This document shows positions 34,756-43,215 of a stretch of 64,000 bases of DNA, piece after piece. The notes beneath the pieces are model-generated. The model was not told where the DNA came from and ran no database searches. It was given only the letters and a program-made list of their open reading frames with translations. Every line of letters starts with the position of its first letter. Within the stretch, counting starts at the first letter, position 1. The translations under genes and the position numbers were made by a program. The stretch covers positions 1,116,001 to 1,180,000 of the forward strand of contig NZ_JAOTQN010000001.1 of the NCBI RefSeq assembly GCF_025641885.1, in the 5' to 3' direction. The stretch is from Pyrobaculum sp. 3827-6 (lineage in GTDB: Archaea > Thermoproteota > Thermoprotei > Thermoproteales > Thermoproteaceae).

Positions 34756-35325
34756 CTATCCAGATACAGACTTTTGCCCCCTCTCCTCTTCCTTTCTCCT
34801 GGCGAGGGCCACCCATATCGAGGCGTAGATGTGGAGTTTCCACGTCTCTGGAGTCCCGTACTCCAGAATCAGCCGCCTAGCCACATCCCTAAGCCACACC
34901 GCCTCGTCGTATGTAAGCTCCTCCTTCTCGATAAGGGCCTTCAGCCTCTCCACCTCCTCCCTCGTAAGCGGGTTGGCCCCCGCCAGCTTCACAACCCGCC
35001 AAAGCTCCCCCCTCGCCAAGTCTGCACTCCTCTTATCAGTCACACCCTCCGCGGCTAGGAACTCCACAAAAAACTCTTGATAGCTGGCAAAGCCCTGGAG
35101 AAGACGGTCAATCCGCCGGTCGATATATCCCTTTAGATCCGCATCTCTTTTACTAACATCTTCAAAACCAAGCCGCATCTCCCGCTCTAGCCTCTCAAAT
35201 CTGCTGTCTACATCTCTAAGCCTGTTTTCAATTTCCTTAAACTTGGCGCCAAGCCAGTACAACGCCCCACTCACCATCCCAATTATAGTCAGGGAAAACC
35301 CAACCACGTAATAGACCACATCCAC
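34756..35325 (-). CDS. Membrane-anchored coiled-coil protein (paralogue of 20190-20804)
   Basis: 189 residues from a GTG. N-terminal helix VVGFSLTIIGMVSGALYWLG, then KFKEIENRLRDVDSRFERLE and further heptads to about residue 75, then a helical domain with ARGELWRVVKLAGANPLTREE. The membrane segment and the YWLGxKF(K/Q)EIE junction match the first paralogue, and ANPLTREEVERLK parallels ANPISKEEVEYIR there. The helical domain is thus conserved too. Function unknown. Confidence 0.7.
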   Translation of the reverse strand: MDVVYYVVGFSLTIIGMVSGALYWLGAKFKEIENRLRDVDSRFERLEREMRLGFEDVSKRDADLKGYIDRRIDRLLQGFASYQEFFVEFLAAEGVTDKRSADLARGELWRVVKLAGANPLTREEVERLKALIEKEELTYDEAVWLRDVARRLILEYGTPETWKLHIYASIWVALARRKEEERGQKSVSG

Positions 35326-35399
35326 AACCCAATTACCTTATCTCTATATAAATCTTGACATACGACCCAAAGTTTTGGGGGCTTCCTATTCCTGTGCAG

Positions 35400-35750
35400 A
35401 TGCGAGATTGTAAGTCGACGAGTTGTCACGCCACCTTGGCATATTCCCCGACAAATACCACGCAAGTTGCAAACAGTTCCACAATTCTAAGGCCGGAGAT
35501 CAACTGGATTGCCAAGTCTAACCCCCTCGCTTAGTAGTCACGTACACCATAGACGGTTTAGGGCAGTTTAGGAATTGGCCACTGGAAATTGTCGGCGCAG
35601 GTTGGGTTAACGGCACAGTAAGGCTAATGGGAGTGCTTGGGAATAGGACCTACGTGATGAAGATCTGCGCACTGTGGCGGACGTTTAACAGAACGATCTA
35701 CGCGGTGCCTCCTTTCTGTTCTCCGGGCGTTCCTGGGGGCATGGGGTCCC
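35400..35750 (+). pseudogene. Fragment of a secreted protein cut by the dispersed repeat
   Basis: Frame one reads HATLAYSPTNTTQVANSS and EINWIAKSNPLA, then stops at 35532. Shifted by one base, the coding-like text resumes as VVTYTIDGLGQFRNWPLEIV, GWVNGTVRLMGVLGNRT and FNRTIYAVPP. Three or more N-glycosylation sites suggest a surface protein. At about 35750 the sequence passes into the repeat, and the frame continues to a stop at 35870 without protein-like character. Neither the start nor the rest of the protein is present. Confidence 0.5.
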
Positions 35751-36167
35751 GAGGCGCCGTTTGGCCCCCGGGGCGGGCCGCCCGGAGGGTTGACGCCGCC
35801 CCTTCGGCTGAGCGTATTGAGGGCGTTATCGCCTCCCGGAGCCCTCGCGGGAGGCGGGGCGGGCCTCTATAAGCCCATGTACCTAGAAATATACCCCCTA
35901 TTTATGAATTAACGACGGCGTAAGTGCGGCCGCGCCGAGCCCACCTTAGCCAGTTCTAAATTTTTAGATTTGGAACTGGTCTTGGCGTATTTCGCCTTCA
36001 ACTGTTGCCAGTTCTAAATTTGCCACTACTTTTTAACGCCGGAGAGGTACGTCAGACGTTTTCCTGACTTGTTGTCGTATGCTTTTCCTGATTCAGGAAG
36101 TTTGTAGGGCTTCAAGTCAGGAAAAATGTAGATAGGAGGGTTGAACGCCGTAGTCGGCTTTAAAGCC
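35751..36167 (+). repeat. Dispersed repeat, copy A (about 417 nt)
   Basis: It matches 43598-44048 in inverted orientation. Shared blocks in order: GGCCCCCGGGGCGGG, CGCCCGGAGG, GGGGCGGG, CCATGT..CTAGAAA..ACCCCC, TTATGAATTA, TTTTAGATTTG, TTCGCCTTCA, CAGTTCTAAATT, CGTCAGAC, TTTTCCTGA.TCAG, AAGTTTGTA, TCAAGTCAGG and GGCTTTAAA. The left part is GC-rich with strong hairpins (CGCCTCCCGG ... GGGAGGCG, 35830-35857). The right part has AT palindromes (CCAGTTCTAAAT ... ATTTGGAACTGG, 35950-35979). There is no transposase. It sits at the broken end of a surface-protein gene. Confidence 0.75.
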
Positions 36168-36216
36168 CTCTTTTTGATGTGGCTGTAATTTACTACGTTT
36201 ATCTCGCTCTGATCAG

Positions 36217-36408
36217 GTGGCGGGTTGGCCTACGTGGGCGTGGGGAAGCGGGATCGCCGCTACGATCGCATATACATTGCACATGAGGGGGCACTTCTCC
36301 GCCGCCTACAGAGGAGGGCTGGAGGAGCTGGAGAAGTGGCTACCGAGGAGGTTGAAGAGGGTGAGGTACGTCTATGAGACTTGGAAAAAGCTTGTTGACT
36401 GGTTTTAG
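36217..36408 (+). CDS. Small basic protein of unknown function
   Basis: 63 residues from a GTG. Strong G/C preference at third codon positions supports coding. The N-terminus is Trp/Gly-rich and partly hydrophobic (GIAATIAYTLHMRG), and the C-terminus is a basic amphipathic helix (EKWLPRRLKRVRYVYETWKK). It may be a whole small protein or the 3' end of a gene cut at the repeat boundary 50 nt upstream. The stop overlaps the convergent peroxiredoxin by 4 nt. Confidence 0.4.
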   Translation: MAGWPTWAWGSGIAATIAYTLHMRGHFSAAYRGGLEELEKWLPRRLKRVRYVYETWKKLVDWF

Positions 36409-37058
36409 GCCTGGACAACTAGCTCGTACTTCTTTGTACAGAACCACCAGTATTTGCACTCAATATCCGGCTCCTTAAGCCTCTTCTCGGCGGCCTCCGT
36501 CGTCGTTGGTGGTAGCACGATGACCGGATCGCCGGGCTTCCAGTCGGCGGGGGTGGCGTAGCCGTACATGAAGGAGAATTGAACTGCGTCGATGACTCTC
36601 AGTATCTCGTCGATGTTCCTGCCATTGTTGTGGGGATAGGCGGCGAACCACGCTAGCTTCAAGTCGGGATCTATTAACGCGATGGCTCTCGTAGCGGCGC
36701 TTTGGCCAGGCGGCACGGCGTTGAAGATGCTGGCCACCTTCATATCCACGTCGGCGATTATGGGGAACGGAACCTTGACGCCGAAGGCCTGCTCTATCTG
36801 CTTCTTCCACTCTATGTGGCTGTAGGTGGTGTCGACGCTGAGGCCCAGCAACTCTACGCCCCTCTTCCTAAACTCCTCGTATTTCCTACTGAACGCAATA
36901 ATCTCAGTGGCGCACACAGGCTTGAAGTCGCCAGGATAGCTGAAGAGCAACAGCCACTTACCCTTGTATTCTCTGAAGCACTTCTTGCCGTGATCTGTGT
37001 CAAAGCACAGATCCTCCGGAATCTTCATCCCAAGGTACGGCCCCTTTATCTCTGACAT
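36405..37058 (-). CDS. Peroxiredoxin, archaeal Prx6-like
   Basis: 217 residues from the ATG at 37058. The peroxidatic cysteine is C49 in GDFKPVCATE. Two further cysteines near the C-terminus (C201, C207 in CKYWWFC) match archaeal thioredoxin peroxidases in which one acts as resolving cysteine. PFPIIADVD and TRAIALIDPD are family motifs. It reduces hydroperoxides in the cytoplasm. An in-frame ATG at 37076 would add six residues. Confidence 0.9.
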   Translation of the reverse strand: MSEIKGPYLGMKIPEDLCFDTDHGKKCFREYKGKWLLLFSYPGDFKPVCATEIIAFSRKYEEFRKRGVELLGLSVDTTYSHIEWKKQIEQAFGVKVPFPIIADVDMKVASIFNAVPPGQSAATRAIALIDPDLKLAWFAAYPHNNGRNIDEILRVIDAVQFSFMYGYATPADWKPGDPVIVLPPTTTEAAEKRLKEPDIECKYWWFCTKKYELVVQA

Positions 37059-37212
37059 GTCTCTACTGCTGAACATATATTTTTAAACTTTCTACACTCT
37101 GACAAAGAGGGGGATCTCGCCTATATTTTTTCATATTCAGCATTGATTAAGGCGGTTGCAAACCTCGCCCTTTAGGGCGGGGTAAGGCTTTTAACGGAGT
37201 CTCAATTTAAGC

Positions 37213-38580
37213 ATGGTGGTTAGGCGCCCTGTGGCAGTTCCGCTTCTGCTTGACGGCAACAAGCTTCTGGACTACCTAGAGCTAGAGAAGGCGTATAGGC
37301 GGGCGAAAAAAGCCGTGGCGGAGTATCTAGTCCAGAACTACAGAGGGAGGAGAGCCAGCTACTACAAGGCGTGGCACGAGGTAAAGGAGGCGGTGAAGCG
37401 GCTCAGCCTGCCGTTTGCATACGCCCAGCAAGCCGTCAAGGAAGCGATCGAGATCTACAACGCCTGGGCCGAGGCGGGAGGGAGGCCTCCCGCGGTTAGG
37501 CGCGCAGCGCCGTACGCAGACGAAAGGGCTTGGCGCATGGAGGGTCTGACTGCAGTTTCCCTACGCCTCATGTACGGTAGGCATGTGGTAGAGCTGTGGC
37601 CGCACAAGAGGTTCTGGCTCTTTGAGTGGCTGGTCAGAACGGGAAGGGCCAAGCGTGCAAGCACGATACGCCTTAAACGCGTCGGAGACAGGGTATACGC
37701 CGTCTTTATATACGAGGTGGAGCCCGAGACGGAGAAGGAGCCCGTTGCTGTAACTGCCTTCGATGTCAACGAGAACACTGTGGTTGTGGCTCGGATCGAT
37801 CTAAAGATCGCCGTGGAGAAAGTTACTCAGTGGAACAGGCAGTGGATCCAGCCGTCCATCTCGATAAGAGTGATCAAGACCGATTTCGGCAGATTGGCCA
37901 GGCGCTACGGCGCAATTCGGAGGAGATGGGCCGAGGAGCTGTCCATCGAGATCGGCGGCAAGAGGATATCCGGCACCGTGACGAGAGAATTCAAGAAGCG
38001 CGTCAAAAGACTTAGGGAGGGAGATAGGAAGAGGGACCGCGTTAACAAGATTGCCCATCAGCTTACGAGGGATGTGGCTATTCTCGTAACCGAGAACGTG
38101 TGCAAGAAACCGCAAGAGGAGATGGTCGAGGGCAAGAAGAGCCCCCAGCTGAGGCACCGCATTAAGCAGACGCCGATGAAGGCGGTTGTGGAGAAAGTAC
38201 AAGACAAAGCCACGGAGCGCGGCTTGAGATTTGTGCTGATGCCGGCCTACAGAAAGTCCAAGATCTGCCCCACACACGGCGTGGAGCTTTCTTTCCCGCT
38301 GGAGCCTAAGCTCGGCCTCTGCCCAAGGGGACATTGGGTTCACCGCGACGTCGCGGCCGTCCTTAACATGTTGATAAAAGCCGCGGAGAGGCTAGAGCCG
38401 GAATACGCCGAGGCCCTTAAGAGAGCCCTATCAACCGTGGACGAAAAAGCCCTAGAGGAGTGGTCCAAGGCCGTTGTGGACGCGGAGGCGCCAAGGCCCG
38501 CCGTGCTGACCCGGGCCAGCCTCATGACCCCGCCGGGCGAGGAGACAGTGAGCCCAGCCGGGGACAGAGGGCACCTATGA
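37213..38580 (+). CDS. tnpB: TnpB RNA-guided nuclease (IS605 OrfB)
   Basis: 455 residues. The RuvC-like acidic triad is intact: D184 in AFDVNEN, E294 in LVTENV and D379 in HRDVAAVLN. The zinc finger is altered: instead of four cysteines it shows C352-x2-H355 and C370-x3-H374. A C-terminal tail of about 70 residues is Ala/Pro-rich. TnpB proteins cut DNA guided by an RNA made from the 3' end of their element. The 3' hairpin lies directly after the stop. Whether the altered finger is functional is unknown. Confidence 0.82.
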   Translation: MVVRRPVAVPLLLDGNKLLDYLELEKAYRRAKKAVAEYLVQNYRGRRASYYKAWHEVKEAVKRLSLPFAYAQQAVKEAIEIYNAWAEAGGRPPAVRRAAPYADERAWRMEGLTAVSLRLMYGRHVVELWPHKRFWLFEWLVRTGRAKRASTIRLKRVGDRVYAVFIYEVEPETEKEPVAVTAFDVNENTVVVARIDLKIAVEKVTQWNRQWIQPSISIRVIKTDFGRLARRYGAIRRRWAEELSIEIGGKRISGTVTREFKKRVKRLREGDRKRDRVNKIAHQLTRDVAILVTENVCKKPQEEMVEGKKSPQLRHRIKQTPMKAVVEKVQDKATERGLRFVLMPAYRKSKICPTHGVELSFPLEPKLGLCPRGHWVHRDVAAVLNMLIKAAERLEPEYAEALKRALSTVDEKALEEWSKAVVDAEAPRPAVLTRASLMTPPGEETVSPAGDRGHL

Positions 38581-38612
38581 ACCGCCCCTTAGAGGGGCGG
38601 GGAGGAGGTCAG
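38581..38612 (+). ncRNA. Candidate 3' part of a TnpB guide (omega) RNA
   Basis: A seven-base-pair hairpin CCGCCCC/GGGGCGG with loop TTAGA, followed by GGAGGAGG, lies immediately after tnpB. In IS605 elements the guide RNA spans the gene's 3' end and this right-end structure, and the guide is read from the flanking DNA. Inference from position and structure. Confidence 0.45.
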
Positions 38613-39279
38613 TGGTGCCAGCGGCTGGGTAAGAGAGGCTATTAAATATACCATTGAGGTGTTTAAGCAAGGCGAATACCGGCCTCTACTGACTTGGTGG
38701 CTTGGCGACGGCTCAGTAAAGTGGTCATTTGTAGAGAAGAGGCGCTATAAACTACGAATAGCTTTGTCAAAGGAGTTGAAACACAAATTATCACAGATGT
38801 TGCCTAGCCACATCGAGGCTGGCGAAAACTACCTCTACATATCCGGCGGAAGGGAGCTCTTTGCAGAACTGGTAAAAGCCGCTGGGAGATGCGGCCAGCT
38901 TCTAGACGTGTTGCAACCACATAAATGGCTGTACCTAAACGCGGTGGAGAGATCGCGGAAGAAGAGAAAGCGACCAGACTACGTTGGCGGTAGACGGGTT
39001 GAGGAATACATCGACTTGGCGCCAGGTGAGGCATCTCTTTATATCATCCCCTTAGCAACTCACGAAGTAAAAATATCCAGGATTCGACTCAGAGAGAAAA
39101 GAGATAAACCAAAGGACGGTAGAAAAATTACTGTTAAAGCCGACGACGTTCAGAAATACCTCAACACAGCGTGGATCATCTATTACGGCGCAGTATACGA
39201 AGCCTCCAAAAGGATCTACCAAAAACTTGGAGTAAGAGAAGCACAGAGAACCACATATTTCAAAAAATGGATACAATAA
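38593..39279 (+). pseudogene. PaREP2b-like remnant, 5' end lost at the TnpB element
   Basis: The frame is open from the TnpB element's right-end hairpin, reading GWVREAIKYTIEVFKQGEYR, LLTWWLGDGSVK, ISGGRELFAELVKAAGRCG and VKADDVQKYLNTAWII to 39279. WLGDG recalls the LAGLIDADG-like core of PaREP2b proteins. No start codon lies before the core except an internal GTG at 38659, and the normal long N-terminal part is missing. The IS605-type element probably inserted in this gene. Confidence 0.5.
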
Positions 39280-39318
39280 AGCACCTCATTTCGCAAAACG
39301 AGAAGAGAGAAGCGAAAA

Positions 39319-39328
39319 GTTTTTAAAG
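39319..39328 (+). promoter_or_regulatory. TATA box for initiator tRNA gene
   Basis: GTTTTTAAAG preceded by an A/G-rich BRE-like GCGAAAA, 33-42 nt before the mature tRNA start. Confidence 0.45.
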
Positions 39329-39360
39329 ACACAAATTCAGTTACACTGTCCGATGAGGGG

Positions 39361-39510
39361 AGCGGGGTAGGCCAGATAAGCGCGCCGGGCCAGTCCGGCG
39401 CGCTTAGGCTAACCTGGTAGGCCGCGGGGCTCATAACGGCGATCCGTGGAGCCCCGAGGTCCCCGGTTCAAAGGCGGCAAACTGCCGAATAGATCCGGGC
39501 CCCGCTACCA
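39361..39510 (+). tRNA. Initiator tRNA-Met (CAT) with three introns, CCA encoded
   Basis: Acceptor AGCGGGG pairs with CCCCGCT (39500-39506), then A and an encoded CCA. A1-T72 and three G-C pairs in the anticodon stem (CGGGG/CCCCG) are initiator features. Removing three inserts gives a canonical cloverleaf: a D-loop intron (about 39376-39412, 37 nt), an anticodon-loop intron at 37/38 or 38/39 (about 39436-39451, 15 nt; anticodon CAT at 39432-39434), and a T-loop intron after TTCAAA (39473-39493, 21 nt). Boundaries may shift by one or two bases. Such multi-intron tRNAs are known in Thermoproteales. Confidence 0.9.
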
Positions 39511-39541
39511 TTTTTATACAAATATGTCAAAAAAGAGGGGA

Positions 39542-40025
39542 TTATAGTAGTCTTTTTATGAGTTTTTCTATATATTTTTTGATATCTGTCTTGGCATATG
39601 TTAATTTCATACTTAAAAACCGCCTTACTGTATCCCTCTCAGCAATTAGTCTTCTCAAATCTCTAGAATAATAATGTAGATGCTATAGCTACCGTTGGGC
39701 CTAGCTATTTTTGTCTCAAAACCATGTTGTCTCAGCTTTTCCGCGAAATTCATCGCAACGGCTTCGTTTGAGAAATACCTCGTAGCCCATAGGATCCGCC
39801 TTCATCGAATATTATCCTTAGTTTCATAACTAGATCCCTTGTGGTATATATTTGGGAATTGTTCTTCATGTATTTGAATTTTCCCATGAGGGTTGTGATG
39901 TCGTATCTGCAGATATATCCATTGCCTAGTATGTTGTTAAAGGGAATGTAGGTGTATTTCTGAGCGATCGTGTCAAGCAGTGAATATGGTGAGCATCCGG
40001 TATTTCTTAAGCTCCATCCTAACAT
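39542..40025 (-). pseudogene. PaREP2-like remnant with two frameshifts
   Basis: From 40025 the frame reads LLDTIAQKYTYIPFNNILG and MKLRIIFDEGG. After a shift near 39790 it resumes as ILWATRYFSNEAVAMNFAEK, LRQHGFETKIARPNGSYS. After a second shift near 39660 it ends with RDLRRLIAERDTVRRF and KKYIEKLIKRLL, stop at 39542. The order and the AEKLR..GFE pattern fit the C-terminal region of PaREP2b proteins. It is AT-rich compared with the genes to the left. Confidence 0.45.
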
Positions 40026-40144
40026 TGGTGGAGTTCGAAGTCGCTGGGAGAGAAGATCTCTTCAGCCACCACTTCGAGCTATGGATTTACATAGCGATGA
40101 CCTCAGATCTCTTGACTAGGGAAGAGGGGCATAAAGTGTTATGA
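39986..40144 (+). pseudogene. Short coding-like fragment
   Basis: A 52-codon frame reads YFLSSILTLVEFEVAGRED, then LFSHHFELWIYIAMTSDLL, and stops at 40142. It overlaps the start of the opposite-strand relic. It could be a broken gene end. No family recognised. Confidence 0.25.
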
Positions 40145-40188
40145 AAGTCCTCATCTATAGCGATTTCTCTAGCTATCCATTGCGATAA

Positions 40189-41601
40189 TTAAAGTACTAA
40201 TGCTTTATACACAAGATCCATAACGCCACCGAATGTTAAGTTTTTCCCATACATTTTATTTAAATCGCCGATTATTCCATTAAGTGTACCTTTACACTTG
40301 GAGCAAGGCCTGACAACATGCTGAGCGCCATTGTTTATAGCACATTCATACCACAAGCGCGCATATTGCAATCTAAGAGGCTTGAGTTCGTCAGCTAGCA
40401 TACCGGCTTGCCCACCACAACACCAACTCAGCTGACGATTCTGTGGACACTCAACCTGCTTTTTCACAACGTGTTTCATAATAAACCGTGGTTCTTCGTA
40501 AAGATCACCGCCACGCGAGTACTGGCAGGGATCTTGGTACATATAGACGATGTCGCCGTTTGCTTCAGGATTAAGCTTTATCCTACCCTCCTTAATTGCC
40601 TTTACTACAAGGTGATGAATGTGGTAGACCTTAATCCCCTCTTTTTCAAGTACAGGTGCTACTACGTTCTTAAAGGCCCTCCAGCCGTGTCCACATTCGC
40701 CGAAAATTGCCATCTCTACGCCGAGCTCTCTAGCAGCGTCAATATAGTGTTGTGCTTCAATTTTCATAAGTTTTTCATGAGTCCACAGCCCGAAATTCGC
40801 CACTTCGACGCACCTCGTATTAACCGCAAACGGTAACTTTATGGCGTGTAAAAAAGTTAAATAACCCTTTAAAGTCTCTGTATTTAAAAATAGGTCAGCA
40901 GATGATGGGAACAGTATAGCCTTGGGCCACTGGCTCCTCTCAACCTCTCCCACCAGCTCCCCTCCTCTAAACTTAAGCATCTTCTTCTGATCATGGCGGT
41001 ATATGTGAAACTCCACCTCTATCCCTTTTTCATTTTTAATCTCTTTGGCGAAGTATGTTATTATGTTAACCGTAGCCGCAGGAGTGATTCCCATAAGATT
41101 ACCTGTCTCAATGTGTTTATCTATTGTCACTACTGCGAATCTATTCGCCAGCCCAGCTTCAAATAATATACCTCTTACAACACGTGTAATATCAGCTTGA
41201 TCTATTCCAAAGGGACATACATAACCACATCTTCTACAAGTTAAACACTGCCAATAATAGGTATATAGTAGTTCTAATACTTTATCATCTACATTCTTAC
41301 GTCGTTTAACGATATCACGTAACATCTCGGCGCGGCCAACAGGGGAGTTTTTCAAATCTTTTGTAGTGATATATGTAGGACATGCATCAATACATGCACC
41401 ACAGTGGACACATGTATCAACAGCAATTTTAATATTTCTATTGCGCATATACTCTTCCTTAAGCCTCCTCTCTACATAGCTGTACTTATCAGCTGGAGGC
41501 ATAATCTCAGCTTTTTTTAGAAGCTTCAGCACGAGGCTCTCCGGAGCCTTGAGAGGCTTTATATTCGACGTATCACCCAGCTTAAATTCGAAGTGGTGCA
41601 T
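40189..41601 (-). CDS. dsrK: DsrK/HdrD-like iron-sulfur subunit
   Basis: 470 residues. Two ferredoxin-type clusters lie near residues 64-75 (CVHCGACIDACP) and 118-130 (CLTCRRCGYVCP). The C-terminal half has two cysteine-rich segments ending in CCGGQAG, with CGHGWRAF before it, as in HdrD/DsrK, where they hold a noncubane [4Fe-4S] centre. DsrK works with the membrane cytochrome DsrM to pass electrons between quinone and sulfite reduction through DsrC. The gene is AT-rich. It is divergent from the DsrM-like gene with 211 nt between. Confidence 0.82.
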   Translation of the reverse strand: MHHFEFKLGDTSNIKPLKAPESLVLKLLKKAEIMPPADKYSYVERRLKEEYMRNRNIKIAVDTCVHCGACIDACPTYITTKDLKNSPVGRAEMLRDIVKRRKNVDDKVLELLYTYYWQCLTCRRCGYVCPFGIDQADITRVVRGILFEAGLANRFAVVTIDKHIETGNLMGITPAATVNIITYFAKEIKNEKGIEVEFHIYRHDQKKMLKFRGGELVGEVERSQWPKAILFPSSADLFLNTETLKGYLTFLHAIKLPFAVNTRCVEVANFGLWTHEKLMKIEAQHYIDAARELGVEMAIFGECGHGWRAFKNVVAPVLEKEGIKVYHIHHLVVKAIKEGRIKLNPEANGDIVYMYQDPCQYSRGGDLYEEPRFIMKHVVKKQVECPQNRQLSWCCGGQAGMLADELKPLRLQYARLWYECAINNGAQHVVRPCSKCKGTLNGIIGDLNKMYGKNLTFGGVMDLVYKALVL

Positions 41602-41812
41602 GTAGGTGATAATATTCTTAGTTATATTGCTTATTATCCGTTTATGAGTAAATGCAAGATTTCAAATATATAATAAACTTATAATAATTAATTAATTAAA
41701 TATAGACCATAAATATAAGTTTTTATAATATAATCATAGTATTTCTATACCTATTATATATAGTACTTTAATTTGTGTAAGAAAAAATATTACCTAGTGA
41801 CATTGCCTTCAT

Positions 41813-42580
41813 ATGCTCGATTTATTTCTCTACGGAGTGCTTTCTTGGATTGCGCTGTTAATGCTATTAATAGGTGTGATTTACAGAATCATAGGTTGGA
41901 TCTCCCCCCGGGAATACACTAGCCTGGCTTCTATTTCGGTGATATCATACAGCTGGTCAACTTCAAGCAGATGGGGAGAGGTTTTAAAGCGAATTCTCAC
42001 ATTTTATACTCTTAAATATTCTGATCCTACCCTTTTCTGGGGCGCCTTAATCTTCCACTGGGGGATCTTCCTTACTCTATTTCTAGGCCACTCGGCGCTG
42101 TTCTTCACACCAGAGCAACTAGAAGCAATTGGGATAGCACCAGAGACGAGAAAACAGGTCGCAATATATCTAGGTACCCTCTTTGGCTTAATGACGTTAA
42201 TAGGACTATTAATACTGTGGGCGAGGAGAATAACAAAGAGAGAAGTAAGAACTTTTTCATATCTAGATGATTGGTTTGCACTCAGCTTGGTTACGCTAAT
42301 TGTGTTAATAGGATTAATAAACACTATAGTGATTCACCCAGACTATGTTCATACGGTAACACCGTGGCTAATTAACCTCTTGCAGTTTAATATACCAGCC
42401 GCTGTTGAATACTTAGCGAAAGCAGACGCCATGGTCAAGCTCCATGTATTGCTTGCCGAAATATTAATGATCTATGTGCCCCTAAGTAAAATGATACATC
42501 CATTTACTATATTCTTCCAACCCACTTTGTCAATGTCCCCATATAAGGTCAAGGGGTCAGAAGAGGCAGGATTGAAATAA
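41813..42580 (+). CDS. dsrM: DsrM/NarI-like membrane cytochrome b
   Basis: 255 residues with five to six membrane helices. Histidines in or near helices (FHWGIFLTLFLGHSAL, VKLHVLLAEIL) are candidates for haem b ligands as in NarI and DsrM. LLSKMIHPF near the end (PLSKMIHPFT) is a DsrM/NarI-type feature. Likely partner of DsrK. Divergent arrangement rather than the usual dsrMK order. Composition is AT-rich. Confidence 0.75.
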   Translation: MLDLFLYGVLSWIALLMLLIGVIYRIIGWISPREYTSLASISVISYSWSTSSRWGEVLKRILTFYTLKYSDPTLFWGALIFHWGIFLTLFLGHSALFFTPEQLEAIGIAPETRKQVAIYLGTLFGLMTLIGLLILWARRITKREVRTFSYLDDWFALSLVTLIVLIGLINTIVIHPDYVHTVTPWLINLLQFNIPAAVEYLAKADAMVKLHVLLAEILMIYVPLSKMIHPFTIFFQPTLSMSPYKVKGSEEAGLK

Positions 42581-42729
42581 TTTTCTCTTCGTTAATGTCA
42601 ACTGAGGCTATTTTTTCTTTTTATAGAAAGACCTCTGTCCCGCATGTTTCACCGAATTTATGCGCTTCTAGTGGTAGTACTCCCCGTCCAGCTTAAAGGC
42701 GAAAAGCATATCGTGTAGAGTATTGTATC

Positions 42730-42752
42730 CCCTCCTCACCTGTGGCGAGGAG
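42730..42752. other. Inverted repeat downstream of dsrM
   Basis: CCTCCTC and GAGGAGG form a seven-base-pair stem with a nine-base loop, between dsrM and the convergent dsr remnant. It could mark transcript ends but is not a proven archaeal terminator. Confidence 0.3.
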
Positions 42753-42813
42753 GTAGGGTATCTGGTTAAGAAAAACGGGGGTTAGGATCCGGCCCTCTTG
42801 ACGAATTCCTCCA

Positions 42814-43110
42814 TTACAAGGCGTCTCTCAGCCTCTTGTAGACATTTCCGCGGAATGTGAGGAATGTCCTGGCGAACTCAGGCGCCTTCTGGTAGTAGCC
42901 ATACACATTCTTCAGCCTGATCAACTCCAGGAACTTGGTCCAGCCCACCCTGTCTATGAAGTCTGTGAGTCTCCCGCTAGAATTGGCGTGCTGGCGCCAC
43001 ACCTCGATGACGTGTCTAACCACTGCAATGATCTCCTCGTACCGCGGCGGAATTGCCGGTAGCCACGGGATCAGCACCCTCGTCAGCCTCGCCCCGCCTC
43101 TTCCCAGAGT
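42814..43110 (-). pseudogene. 3' remnant of a dissimilatory sulfite reductase subunit (dsrB-like)
   Basis: About 99 codons are open up to a TAA at 43111. The text GRGGARLTRVLIPWLPAIPP, then IIAVVRHVIEVWR and RLTDFIDRVGWTKFLEL, matches the last part of DsrB (or DsrA), after the ferredoxin-like domain. The sirohaem and cluster cysteine motifs are absent, so it cannot work alone. A GTG at 43077 could start an 87-residue product. It may be a recombination scrap. Confidence 0.6.
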
Positions 43111-43185
43111 TTATGAGGCGGGCGGCCTCCTCCGGCTTAGGAGCGCTCGCCACGTTGGCAACCACAGCCGGTTTAAAGAGCAATA

Positions 43186-43195
43186 AATTAATATA
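43186..43195 (+). promoter_or_regulatory. TATA box for the GyrI-like gene
   Basis: AATTAATATA, about 25 nt before the ATG at 43216. Confidence 0.5.
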
Positions 43196-43215
43196 CCATG
43201 TAGAAGATCCGCGCC

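Larger units (their letters stand above)
37163..38612 (+). mobile_element. IS200/IS605-family element with TnpB only
   Basis: The TnpB gene is framed by a left-end hairpin (CGCCC-TTTA-GGGCG, 37166-37179) and a right-end hairpin (CCGCCCC-TTAGA-GGGGCGG, 38582-38600) followed by GGAGGAGG. These are the subterminal structures of IS605-type elements rather than terminal inverted repeats. No TnpA is present, so the copy cannot move alone unless helped in trans. The right side runs directly into a PaREP2-like coding relic. Exact ends are uncertain. Confidence 0.6.

Noticed and set aside
35700-36170. RNase P RNA or other known structured RNA in the GC-rich repeat
   Set aside because: The conserved RNase P core sequences were not seen, and a second diverged copy at 43.6-44 kb with many differences argues for a repeat element.
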